Assembly (NCBI GenBank): GCA_038522635.1
Contig: JBCBJZ010000047.1
Location: 1 to 23,677 of the forward strand
Direction of reading: 5' to 3'
Source: JBCBJZ01 sp038522635
GTDB taxonomy: Bacteria; Pseudomonadota; Alphaproteobacteria; Rhizobiales; Hyphomicrobiaceae
DNA: 23,677 nucleotides
This document shows positions 13,874 to 21,417 of this stretch, in pieces; position 1 is the stretch's first letter; each line of letters opens with the position of its first letter. Position numbers and translations under genes: made by a program. Under the pieces are notes generated by a model that made no database searches, was not told the DNA's origin, and saw only the letters and a list, made by a program, of their open reading frames with translations.

Positions 13874-15262
13874 ATGACGATGCCGCCTCACGACCAACCG
13901 CCCCGCCTCGCGCCCCGCCGCCATCTGCTGCGTGGTGCCGGTGCGGCCGCGGCCGCGGCTTGGGCAACGGCGCTCCCTCTGAGCGGCCTCTATGCGCGGC
14001 GTGCGCTGGCGCAAAACTCATCGTCAGGCCCGCTTGAGGTGGACATCACCCAAGGTGTCCTCAAGCCGATTTCGATAGCCGTGCCGTTGTTCGCCGGCCC
14101 CGATCAGCAGTTTGCCGGGCAGATTGCCGACATCGTCAGCGCAGACCTGAAGCGCTCCGGTCTGTTCGCCCCGATCGATCGCGCCGCGTTCCTGGAACGT
14201 GACCTGACGCCCGATCGGGCGCCGCGGTTCGTCAACTGGCGCCCGCTCAACGCGCAGGCCCTGGTGGTCGGGCAAGCGGAGCGGCGTGGTGATCAGGTCG
14301 TGGCCAGTTTCCGGCTGTGGGATGTTTTTTCCGGCCGCCAGCTCACCGGGCAGCGCTTCACAACGGCAGCGGCCAACTGGCGTCGGCTGGCGCATTTGAT
14401 CGCCGACCAGGTTTACGAGCGCCTCACTGGGGAGCGTGGGTACTTCGACAGCCGCGTGGTCTTCATCGACGAGCGAGGCCCGAAGGACCGGCGTAGCAAA
14501 CGCCTGGCGATCATGGACCAGGATAGCGCGAATTTGCGCTTGCTGACCGATGGCCGCGAACTGGTCCTTACGCCGCGGTTCAGCCCCACCCGTCAGGAGA
14601 TCACCTTCACCAGCTACCGGCGCAACCGCCCGGAGGTTGTGCTGATGGACCTAACCAGCGGCCGGCGCACGCGGATCGGCCAGTTCAACGGCACCACGTT
14701 TGCGCCACGCTTTTCACCGGACGGCGGCCGGCTCGTGTTTAGCCTTGAGCAGAACGGGCTCACCAACGTCTTTGAGATGGAGCTGCGCTCGCGCCGCGCC
14801 CGGCAACTCACCAATGCCAACAGCATCGACACCGGCCCCTGTTACGCGCCCGATGGCCGTCGCATCGTGTTTGAATCGGACCGCGATCGTGGCCAGCAGC
14901 TCTACGTGATGAACGCCGATGGTACCGGCGCGCGCCGCATTTCCTATGGCTCGGGGCGTTATTCGACGCCGGTCTGGTCGCCGCGCGGCGATCTGATCGC
15001 CTTCACCAAGCAGGCGGGCGGCCAGTTCCTAATCGGCGTCATGAAACCCGATGGCTCAGGCGAGCGCATTCTCACCGAAGGCTTCCATAACGAAGGGCCT
15101 ACCTGGGCGCCGAATGGCCGCGTGCTGATGTTCTTCCGGGAGACCCGCGGTGCGCGCGGTGGGCCTCGCCTGCATTCGATCGATCTGACCGGCTACAACG
15201 AGCAGCGCGTTTCGACGCCCAGTTTCGCCTCAGATCCGGCCTGGTCACCGCTGCTCAAGTAG
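13874..15262 (+). CDS. tolB: Tol-Pal system periplasmic protein TolB
   Basis: This periplasmic protein of about 462 residues has an N-terminal domain (DITQGVLKPISIAVPLF, DLKRSGLFAPID, WRPLNAQALVVGQ) and a C-terminal six-bladed beta-propeller with repeated blade motifs such as PRFSPTRQEITFTSYR, PRFSPDGGRLVFS, CYAPDGRRIVFESDRDG-like, PVWSPRGDLIAFT, and PTWAPNGRVLMFF. It binds Pal and TolA. The signal region PRRHLLRGAGAAAAAAWA has a twin-arginine look, ending before ARRALAQ. Start choice is uncertain: ATG 13874 has GGA 5 bases upstream; ATG 13880 and GTG 13847 are in frame. It is 113 bp after tolA. pal, normally next, is 1.1 kb away, with a separate lipoprotein gene between. Confidence 0.95.
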   Translation: MTMPPHDQPPRLAPRRHLLRGAGAAAAAAWATALPLSGLYARRALAQNSSSGPLEVDITQGVLKPISIAVPLFAGPDQQFAGQIADIVSADLKRSGLFAPIDRAAFLERDLTPDRAPRFVNWRPLNAQALVVGQAERRGDQVVASFRLWDVFSGRQLTGQRFTTAAANWRRLAHLIADQVYERLTGERGYFDSRVVFIDERGPKDRRSKRLAIMDQDSANLRLLTDGRELVLTPRFSPTRQEITFTSYRRNRPEVVLMDLTSGRRTRIGQFNGTTFAPRFSPDGGRLVFSLEQNGLTNVFEMELRSRRARQLTNANSIDTGPCYAPDGRRIVFESDRDRGQQLYVMNADGTGARRISYGSGRYSTPVWSPRGDLIAFTKQAGGQFLIGVMKPDGSGERILTEGFHNEGPTWAPNGRVLMFFRETRGARGGPRLHSIDLTGYNEQRVSTPSFASDPAWSPLLK

Positions 15263-15688
15263 TGCTGGTGCGGGTCTGGAGGTGCCGGAGCCAGGACACC
15301 CCCCCAAGTGCGCGCCCTCATTTGACTTAACATGTTGAAATGAATGTGGTTTTGCGGTCATCGGGGCTGCTGTGCGACGTTGTATTCTTGCACCAATCTG
15401 GGTTGAAAAACTGTGGCGATCCCGCTCCCGCGTTGAACGCGCCCCGAGCGTCAGTTAACCACCGAGATGGTGAGTGAAGAACCATCTTGCATGATGCGTT
15501 CGACACGCTGGGGCTTGGGGTCGAGCCTATTGCGCAGGTACCCATCGCGCAGGCGAAGCGGTAACTGCTCAAGTGGGGATGACACCGTCGCTTCCGGGTG
15601 GCGGGCAATCGGCAACTCGGCTCACTGACGGCTTTCAGTTCGAATGAGCTGGGGGACTAGGACTGATCGGACCTTTAGGAGAGAAGCT
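15263..15688 (+). other. intergenic region between tolB and the small lipoprotein gene
   Basis: No convincing gene is seen in these 426 bases. There is an inverted repeat AGATGGT/ACCATCT (15465-15487) and a TTGACT hexamer at 15322 without a good -10 partner. The promoter of the downstream lipoprotein gene should lie in the last 100 bases but was not recognised. Confidence 0.5.
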
Positions 15689-15817
15689 ATGAAAACCGCT
15701 GTGATCGTTGCAACGATCGTTGCTGCCGTTGCTGTTGGTGCATGCCGCAAAGAGCGTCACCACGAGCCCATGAAACTGGGCGCAGACGTTCCGGTTGCTG
15801 GTCAAGTCGCACGCTAA
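15689..15817 (+). CDS. small lipoprotein, 42 residues, unknown function
   Basis: This short gene has a very good ribosome-binding site (TAGGAGAGAAGCT directly before ATG). It encodes MKTAVIVATIVAAVAVGAC as a lipoprotein signal with lipobox V-G-A-C (Cys19), then a charged 23-residue mature part containing RKERHHEPMKLGADVPVAG. After signal cleavage a 24-residue lipid-anchored peptide would remain. A clear intrinsic terminator lies 50 bases past the stop, so it is a free-standing unit. The size and lipobox recall entericidin-like lipoproteins, but the mature part does not match any family I recognise. It lies between tolB and pal, so an envelope role is plausible but unproven. No paralogue was noticed in the window. 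Confidence 0.75.
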   Translation: MKTAVIVATIVAAVAVGACRKERHHEPMKLGADVPVAGQVAR

Positions 15818-15865
15818 GCGCATGACCGCTGGTGGGTCTTTGGCCCTCCGGCACGACGGACAAAG

Positions 15866-15910
15866 AACCACGCTCGGCCTGCGCTTGCGGTCGGCGTGGT
15901 TTTTTCGTTT
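15866..15910 (+). terminator. intrinsic terminator after small lipoprotein gene
   Basis: AACCACGC (15866-15873) pairs with GCGTGGTT (15894-15901), 8 bp, with a 20-base GC-rich interior and a run of T residues at 15900-15905 followed by CGTTTT. This is a classical rho-independent terminator. It should isolate pal from tolB transcription unless there is read-through. Confidence 0.85.
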
Positions 15911-16354
15911 TGAGCGCCGACGTCCTTGCGAAAGCTGCGGTGGGTAAGCTGTGAACCATGGCGCAGGCAAGGGGATAACCTCGGTTCCGTCGCGGCGGCT
16001 GGCCCGCTAAACCTATACAGTGCAAAACAAACTGCCGTAGTGCAGACGCGCAGGCGTCGAACCCACGTCACATTTTGGCGCGAACGAACATGCGTGTGGA
16101 TGCGTGGTTGCGGTGTTGAGCTAAAGGCTTGCGACCACGTCACGTGCGCCGACGTTATCGGCCAATGCATCATCCGCGAAGGCGTCGCGCGTGATCCATC
16201 CACCGCATTGAACTTTGCGTGCATTGGCGCGTTGCTATTTGCGTGCGTTGGCACGTTGGGACCTGCGACAGCGTACCGAGCGCGCGGAGATCGCAGTTTA
16301 AACAGGCATGCGCCAGGAACAGGCGCCAGTCTAGCGCCAGGAAAGAGGCAGCCG
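15911..16354 (+). other. non-coding region upstream of pal
   Basis: These 444 bases follow the terminator. The pal frame happens to stay open through most of it (from 15926), but the translation is Cys/Trp/Arg-rich and not Pal-like. It holds a direct repeat at 16214-16258 and must contain the pal promoter; no unambiguous -35/-10 pair was seen. Confidence 0.55.
16214..16258. repeat. 21-bp direct repeat, two copies, upstream of pal
   Basis: TTTGCGTGCATTGGCGCGTTG (21 bases, shown as TTTGCGTGCATT + GGCGCGTTG) at 16214-16234 recurs at 16238-16258 with two mismatches and a CTA spacer. It ends about 95 bp before the pal start. It could be a regulator binding array or replication slippage. Confidence 0.7.
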
Positions 16355-16921
16355 ATGTTGCTCAACGTTGCACCTTGGGATCGCGGGTCCATGCTGCGCC
16401 GTGCGCTGGTTGTCGCGCTCGTTGTGGGCACAGCCGCATTGGCGGCGGCCTGCGCGAAATCGCAGCGGCCCGGCGGCGGACCGCTCGCGGCCAACGGTGC
16501 CAACGGCCCAAACGGTGCTGACCCGCGCGGTGGCCCCGTGCGGCCTGGCACCTCGCGCGACTTCAGCGTGAACGTCGGTGATATCGTTTATTTCACAACC
16601 AACAGCACACAGCTCAGCGTCGAAGCGCAACAGACGCTCGCCAAGCAGTCACAGTGGCTGCGCCGCTATCCCCGCTACACGATCACGATCGAGGGGCATG
16701 CCGACGAACGCGGCACGCGCGAATACAACATCGCGCTTGGCGCCAAGCGGGCGACGGCGGTGCGGAACTACCTGGTGCAGCGCGGCGTCAACGGGGCGAG
16801 GATTCGCACGATCTCTTACGGCAAGGAGCGTCCGGTCGCGGTGTGTAACGATATCTCATGCTGGTCGCAGAACCGCCGGGCGCAAACGGTGCTGAACCTG
16901 CGCCGCAACGCGCGGCTGTAA
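16355..16921 (+). CDS. pal: peptidoglycan-associated lipoprotein Pal
   Basis: This 188-residue outer-membrane lipoprotein holds the outer membrane to peptidoglycan and is pulled by TolA/TolB. A lipoprotein signal (LRRALVVALVVGTAALAAAC, Cys33) is followed by a Gly/Asn/Pro-rich linker and an OmpA-C domain: GDIVYFTTNSTQLS, ITIEGHADERGTREYN (from about G114, with the Asp that binds diaminopimelate), ALGAKRATAVRNYL (with the conserved Arg), and ISYGKERP. C164-x4-C169 before SQNRRAQTVL is the paired-cysteine form common in alphaproteobacteria. The ATG at 16355 has AAAGAGG 6 bases upstream; ATG 16391 would give a more typical 20-residue signal but a weaker ribosome-binding site. The domain is closely similar to that of the next gene. 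Confidence 0.96.
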   Translation: MLLNVAPWDRGSMLRRALVVALVVGTAALAAACAKSQRPGGGPLAANGANGPNGADPRGGPVRPGTSRDFSVNVGDIVYFTTNSTQLSVEAQQTLAKQSQWLRRYPRYTITIEGHADERGTREYNIALGAKRATAVRNYLVQRGVNGARIRTISYGKERPVAVCNDISCWSQNRRAQTVLNLRRNARL

Positions 16922-17137
16922 GCGGGCTGCTTCACCCGTTCGGCACGCATTCGATGGGTCGCTCCGCATCTGTCCCGCAACTCGCCCGCCTCTGGGCCGC
17001 ACAGCATCTAGCCGCTCAATCTTGGCCGCCGTGAAACTGGCTTGCTGACCGCTCGATGACATCGCGTTGTCGCCTTTAGCGGTCTGCAGTCTCGCGATTT
17101 GGGCTAAAGTCAATCCTTACTCGTCGTTGTTTGGCCG

Positions 17138-17153
17138 TATTCCACACGGAATA
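17138..17153. promoter_or_regulatory. inverted repeat upstream of the TPR-OmpA hybrid gene
   Basis: TATTCC-ACAC-GGAATA, a perfect 6-bp inverted repeat in an AT-richer patch, lies 33 bp before the start of the hybrid gene and overlaps possible -10 sequences (AATATG, TATGAC). It could be an operator or part of the promoter. No known regulator consensus was recognised. Confidence 0.35.
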
Positions 17154-17185
17154 TGACAATGCGGCGGGTATGAGGATTATGGCGC

Positions 17186-18163
17186 ATGGCGCGCGTAGCG
17201 GTACGGTTGTGTGTGTTGTCGAGCGTGGGCGCGCTGGCGGTGATGGCCGCGGTGAGCGCTTTGACCGGCAGTGCGGTTGCCAACGCAGGCGAAGGTTCGC
17301 GCTTGCTGAACGGCGGCTTTAGCGCCCCTGAGGCGCGGTCGTTCCTGCAACAAATCGATCAACGCGACGATGACGCTGCCAGCCTGCTGTACCGCCGGGC
17401 GCGCGAAGCGTACTACCGTGGGCGCTTGCAGCACTCCATCGACTTGCTCGCCCAGGTTCTGCGGCGCTTCCCGAACAGTTTGGTCGCAAGCGATGCCAAG
17501 CTGGACATCGAGGCTGTGCGCCGTGTGATGCGCAGCCTGCGTCAGGATCGGGAGCGTTTTGGAACGGCACCGCGCCACCGGTCGCGGGCCAAGCGCTCAG
17601 CCGATCCCGCACGCACACGCGTTGAAGGTGGCATGCGCCCGTCGAGCGCATCACAGTCGCCGCAGTTGCCCGGTCCGCCAGAAACGGACTTGCCAGCCTT
17701 GAACAAGGTCGAGCCGGGCAGCCCGCCTGCGCGTGATCATCAGCCAGCGCGGCAGCAAAGCCTCGCCAGCTTACAGCCGACAAAGCCGCAGGCTGACCCG
17801 AACGAGCGCTTCGCAGACGAGTCCATCGACCGCGTCTTTTTCGGTGAAGGCATCACCCTGCTCGGCCAGCGCGGCAAGGAAATCGTGGCGCTACAGGCGA
17901 AATGGCTCAAACAGAATGGTGCGCTACAGATCACGATCCACGGGCACGCTGATGAGCGCGGCAGTCGCGCCTACAATCTGAAGGTTGCGCGCGACCGTGC
18001 GCGAGCGGTGCGCGAGGCGCTGGTCAAACGAGGCGTGGCGCGGGCGCGGATCACGATACGTGGCCTGGGGCGCAATGATCCGATCGCGCGTTGTAAGGGC
18101 CATGTTTGCGCGGCACAGAATCGCCGCGTGGTGACCACGGTGGCCGCGAGCGGCGTTCGCTAA
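17186..18163 (+). CDS. TPR-like / OmpA-C (Pal-type) hybrid envelope protein
   Basis: This is a 325-residue exported protein with no lipobox. A signal peptide (LCVLSSVGALAVMAAVSALT, likely cleavage after AVANA, residue 34) is followed by an alpha-helical TPR-like unit at about 48-115 (LYRRAREAYYRGRLQHSIDL, then a VLRRFPNSLVASDAKLDIE segment) resembling the CpoB/BamD repeat style. A disordered Pro/Ser/Arg-rich linker covers about 125-210. The C-terminal OmpA-C domain, from about 213, has VFFGEGITLL, ITIHGHADERGSRAYN (about 251-266), and ARDRARAVREALVKRG, then C303-x4-C308 and QNRRVVTTV as in Pal. The peptidoglycan-binding Asp and Arg are kept, so it should bind the wall. It sits between pal and cpoB and combines both their modules. 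ATG 17186 has GAGG about 10 bases upstream. I know no named family with this exact layout. Confidence 0.88.
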   Translation: MARVAVRLCVLSSVGALAVMAAVSALTGSAVANAGEGSRLLNGGFSAPEARSFLQQIDQRDDDAASLLYRRAREAYYRGRLQHSIDLLAQVLRRFPNSLVASDAKLDIEAVRRVMRSLRQDRERFGTAPRHRSRAKRSADPARTRVEGGMRPSSASQSPQLPGPPETDLPALNKVEPGSPPARDHQPARQQSLASLQPTKPQADPNERFADESIDRVFFGEGITLLGQRGKEIVALQAKWLKQNGALQITIHGHADERGSRAYNLKVARDRARAVREALVKRGVARARITIRGLGRNDPIARCKGHVCAAQNRRVVTTVAASGVR

Positions 18164-18478
18164 GGTCGGTCCGCAGGGCCGGCGTGCCACGAGGGCTGTT
18201 ACGGCGACGTTGGGCGTTCATCGCTTGGTCTTGCGCCGTTCAATTTGCACCTCCAAGGGCTGCCATCGCAGCGTACGAAGGCGGCCCGACGCGGCTGTAC
18301 GTCGCCCTATGACAGTGTTTCTGGTTGTGGGGGCCGTGGCATGATGGGGCGAATTCGCCTATAGATGGTGCGGATGATTTGCTCGCCGCTGGCGAACCGC
18401 CGCAATCCGCCGGGCCCGGCCGTGACCTTGCGCGCGAGCGCCCGGACGCTTTGATGTGGCCACAAGGACAAGCGTGCC
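18164..18478 (+). other. intergenic region before cpoB
   Basis: These 315 bases contain no credible gene and no strong hairpin or palindrome that I can support. A promoter for cpoB may be present; no convincing -35/-10 pair was found. Confidence 0.5.
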
Positions 18479-19693
18479 ATGCCTTTCCCTGTTGTCGGAA
18501 TGACTTCGCTTTCGCCGCTAGGCGCACGCCAGTCGAGCCACGCGGCCGTAACGGTGTTCGCATGGACTTTTGCTACTGCAAGTTTGGCGCTCGCTGCCGC
18601 AAGTCTGGCGATGCCAGCGTTGGCACAGACCACAGCGAAGCCTCCTGCCGCGGCGGCGGCCGCCGCTGGACAGCCGCCAGGCAGCAACGGTGCAGCGATG
18701 AGGGCACGGATCGAGCAACTCGAAGCGCAGATCGTCGATATGCAGGTGATCATCGGGACGCTCCAGTCGCTTGCGGACAAGCCTGGGGCGGCCAAGCCGG
18801 CCTACGGGCCCGCGCCAACCTCGCGGCTTGCCGGGCTCGAGACGCAGATCCGCGCGCTGACGGCGCAGCTTGAAGGCATCGGCCGCGAGGTGCGCCGCTT
18901 GCAAAAGTCCAATGGTGCCCGCCCGCCCGTCACGTCCGTTGCCGGCAGTCTGCCGACGGGCGCCGATGGTGCGCGTCTGCAATTGCGCGGCACGCCGCCC
19001 AAACCGCAGCGCACGGCCGCGACGGCGCGCCCTGATCCGCGGGCACCGCGTGACATCACCGCGCCGCAAGCGCCACGCCCGCCCGCGCCGATCACCGGCG
19101 GGTTTGCGACCACGGTCACGCCGAACTCGCAGGTGCGGCGTGATCCCATCGGCAACTTGTTGCGCCAGCAGCCGCCGCAAGCTGACGCGCGCGATCGGCG
19201 CCCCGCACAGCCCCTGGCACAGCGCCCGCCTCAGGTGCGCCCCGCGCAGCCCGATCGGCAGGTGACTGCGCTTCGCCCGCCACGCTTCGATGGCAGCGGT
19301 GATAACAGTGAAACGGGCAAGGCGGTCTTCGAGCAGGCTTACGGCTACCTGTTGCAGCAGAATTACGGTGCCGCCGAAGTCGGGTTCGAGGATTTCCTCA
19401 AGCGCTTCCCCAAGCATCCGAACGCGGCGAGCGCGCAATACTGGCTTGGCGAAGCGCATTTCGTGCGCGGTCGTTACAAGGCTGCTGCGGCGGCGTTTTT
19501 GAAGGGTTACCGCAACTACCCGCGCGGGCCAAAAGCGGCGGACAGTCTGCTGCGGCTAGCGATGGCGTGGGATCTGCTGGGTCAGAAGCAAGCGGCATGT
19601 TCCTCGTTCGAAGAGTTGGAAAACAAGTTTCCCAACGCCAAAGCGAACGTGAAGCGGCGCGCGGACGCGGAGCGCCGGCGGCTGCGCTGCTAA
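18479..19693 (+). CDS. cpoB: cell division coordinator CpoB (YbgF)
   Basis: This 404-residue periplasmic protein belongs to the Tol-Pal cluster; in E. coli CpoB couples Tol-driven outer-membrane constriction to septal peptidoglycan synthesis. A signal peptide ends at MPALAQ (about residue 50), followed by an N-terminal coiled coil (RARIEQLEAQIVDMQVIIG and LETQIRALTAQLEGIGREV). A long Pro/Arg/Ala-rich linker, about 150-275, is much longer than in E. coli. C-terminal TPR repeats from about 282 include FEQAYGYLLQQNYGAAEVGF, FLKRFPKHPNAASAQYWLGE, YKAAAAAFLKGYRNYP, and a last unit ending in FEELENKFPNAKANVKR. ATG 18479 has AAGGAC 9 bases upstream; ATG 18500 is an alternative. The tilS start is one base beyond its stop. 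Confidence 0.94.
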   Translation: MPFPVVGMTSLSPLGARQSSHAAVTVFAWTFATASLALAAASLAMPALAQTTAKPPAAAAAAAGQPPGSNGAAMRARIEQLEAQIVDMQVIIGTLQSLADKPGAAKPAYGPAPTSRLAGLETQIRALTAQLEGIGREVRRLQKSNGARPPVTSVAGSLPTGADGARLQLRGTPPKPQRTAATARPDPRAPRDITAPQAPRPPAPITGGFATTVTPNSQVRRDPIGNLLRQQPPQADARDRRPAQPLAQRPPQVRPAQPDRQVTALRPPRFDGSGDNSETGKAVFEQAYGYLLQQNYGAAEVGFEDFLKRFPKHPNAASAQYWLGEAHFVRGRYKAAAAAFLKGYRNYPRGPKAADSLLRLAMAWDLLGQKQAACSSFEELENKFPNAKANVKRRADAERRRLRC

Positions 19694-19694
19694 G

Positions 19695-21221
19695 ATGACG
19701 GCGCGTCAGGCTGGCGGCGAGAAGCGTGCGCGCCGGACCGAACCGAGCGCGGCGCCCCAGCCCCTCACCGATGATGACGCGCTGCGCCTGCTGCGGCCGG
19801 TTTTCTCTTCGGCCGACATCGTCGTGTTGGCGGTATCGGGCGGTGGCGACAGCACAGCTTTGATGCATCTTGCCACCCGTGCGGCGCCTGCGTTTACCGC
19901 TGCACACAATGGGAGCGGCGTGCGGCTTCGCGTTGCCACCGTTGATCACGGCCTGCGGGCCGCGTCGAGCGCAGAAGCGGCTAAGGTGGCGCAGGCAGCA
20001 GCGACGCTCGGTCTTCCCCACGCTGTGCTGACGTGGTCGGGCGCAAAGCCGAAGACAGGCCTGCAAGCGGCCGCGCGGGCGATGCGCCATGCGTTGCTGA
20101 ACGAGCATGCGAACAAGCTTGCCGAAGTGGCCGCCGCCGAAACTGGCGAGACCCGTCGACCTCGCGTGGTGCCTCGCGTGGTGATTGCCACCGCGCACCA
20201 TCTGGAGGATCAGGCGGAAACGTTGCTCATGCGCTTGGCGCGCGGCACGGGGCCGGCCGGCCTCGCAGGGATCCGGCCCACGACGACGCTTCACGGACAT
20301 CGGTGGGTGCGGCCCTTGCTTAGCGTGCCCAAGGCGAGGCTGCTTGCGACCCTTGAGGCGGAAGGCATCACCTGGGTCGAAGATCCCACGAACGCCGACC
20401 CGCACTTCGAGCGTGCCCGGCTCCGCGCTATGCAGCCCGCGCTCCTCGAGGCGGGGCTGACGGCGCCGGCCCTGGCTCTGGTGGCCCGCCGCCAGCGGGA
20501 GGCCCATGAGGCCCTGCGCCACGCGATCGATCAGGCCTTGGACGCCGATTTGCGCCAGCATGGCGTTGGGACGATGAGCGCGCTTGATCTGGAGCGCTGG
20601 CGCGCGCGACCGACCGCGATCCGCTACGGCATGATCGGACGCTTGTTACGCGCACACGGTGGCGGCCATCCGCCAGCTGATTTGGCGCAGTGTGAGGCTC
20701 TGGGGGCCGACATCGCGGCCTTTGTGGATGCCAGCGCGGTTGCACCTGAGACCGCTCGGGCGCCATCGCTGCCGCCGTTATCAGCGCCCTTGGCCCGCAC
20801 GCTCGGTGGCTGCCAGTTCAGGGTGCACGAGGGGCTGCTGCAGGTGTTCCGCGAGCTTGGCCGTGGGCTGCCCGCCTTAGCGGTCACAGAGGGCCAGGCG
20901 ATCGCCTGGGACAAACGTTTCGGCTTCCGGGTCTCGACGAATGGCCTGCCAAATGAGCAGTCTGCTCTACGGATCGGGGCGCTCGGGCCTGCGGGACGGG
21001 TTCAGATCGAGACGTTTCGTGCGCTTGATCGAAGTTCACTTCGGCCGATCGCTGAAGGCCTGCCGGCGTTGTGGCATGGTGATGAGATCGTCGCCCATTG
21101 GTGGCCGAGTGATGAGGGAGACAGCTATTTTCTCCATCAGTTCAAGCGGATCACTGCAAAATCCTGGTGTCTCGCGCCTGCCTTGAGGCTTGATCGCCAG
21201 GCCACGGACGCGCCGCGCTAA
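19695..21221 (+). CDS. tilS: tRNA(Ile)-lysidine synthetase TilS
   Basis: This is a 508-residue N-type ATP pyrophosphatase that converts C34 of the CAU-anticodon tRNA-Ile to lysidine, allowing AUA decoding. The PP-loop is AVSGGGDSTALM (SGGGDS at 48-53). Further family motifs are VATVDHGLR, HHLEDQAETLLMRLARGTGP, GLAGIRP, VRPLLSVPKARLL, and WVEDPTNADPHFERARLRAM, the DPTN-D-x-x-F-x-R-x-R signature. The C-terminal half is less conserved. The start follows the cpoB stop by one base, implying translational coupling and one transcript with cpoB. Between tilS and ftsH lies 196 bp with a likely ftsH promoter. Confidence 0.96.
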   Translation: MTARQAGGEKRARRTEPSAAPQPLTDDDALRLLRPVFSSADIVVLAVSGGGDSTALMHLATRAAPAFTAAHNGSGVRLRVATVDHGLRAASSAEAAKVAQAAATLGLPHAVLTWSGAKPKTGLQAAARAMRHALLNEHANKLAEVAAAETGETRRPRVVPRVVIATAHHLEDQAETLLMRLARGTGPAGLAGIRPTTTLHGHRWVRPLLSVPKARLLATLEAEGITWVEDPTNADPHFERARLRAMQPALLEAGLTAPALALVARRQREAHEALRHAIDQALDADLRQHGVGTMSALDLERWRARPTAIRYGMIGRLLRAHGGGHPPADLAQCEALGADIAAFVDASAVAPETARAPSLPPLSAPLARTLGGCQFRVHEGLLQVFRELGRGLPALAVTEGQAIAWDKRFGFRVSTNGLPNEQSALRIGALGPAGRVQIETFRALDRSSLRPIAEGLPALWHGDEIVAHWWPSDEGDSYFLHQFKRITAKSWCLAPALRLDRQATDAPR

Positions 21222-21268
21222 CGATAACCAACAAGCTGGCGTCAGGACGCCATGGCGCAGGGGGCAAT

Positions 21269-21297
21269 CTTGGCAAAGGTCCTGCACATCCCTATCT
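21269..21297 (+). promoter_or_regulatory. candidate RpoH (heat-shock) promoter of ftsH
   Basis: CTTG at 21269-21272, an 18-base spacer, then CCTATCT at 21291-21297 match the alphaproteobacterial heat-shock promoter pattern CTTG-N17/18-CYTATNT. The site is about 120 bp upstream of the ftsH start, in the right orientation. FtsH is a classic heat-shock protease, so the context agrees. Activity is inferred. Confidence 0.6.
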
Positions 21298-21417
21298 TAA
21301 CGATCACCGGGCACGCTCTCGCGACAAGCCGTTTGATGACTCCGCGTTTTCCGCACATCCAGTGCCGAAGTCGCACCGTCGATGGCCCCGCTTCCCCCGA
21401 GTTCAAAAGGGACCTTC

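Noticed and set aside
15322..15350. TTGACT hexamer after tolB as a promoter
   Set aside because: No acceptable -10 at 16-18 bases spacing, and no gene start follows for over 300 bases.
15926..16354. N-terminal extension of Pal through the open frame upstream
   Set aside because: The translation is Cys/Trp/Arg-rich and un-Pal-like. A good ribosome-binding site precedes ATG 16355, followed by a lipoprotein signal.
21237..21252. TGGCGTC-AG-GACGCCA hairpin after tilS as a terminator
   Set aside because: The loop is too short and there is no T-run; not convincing as an intrinsic terminator.
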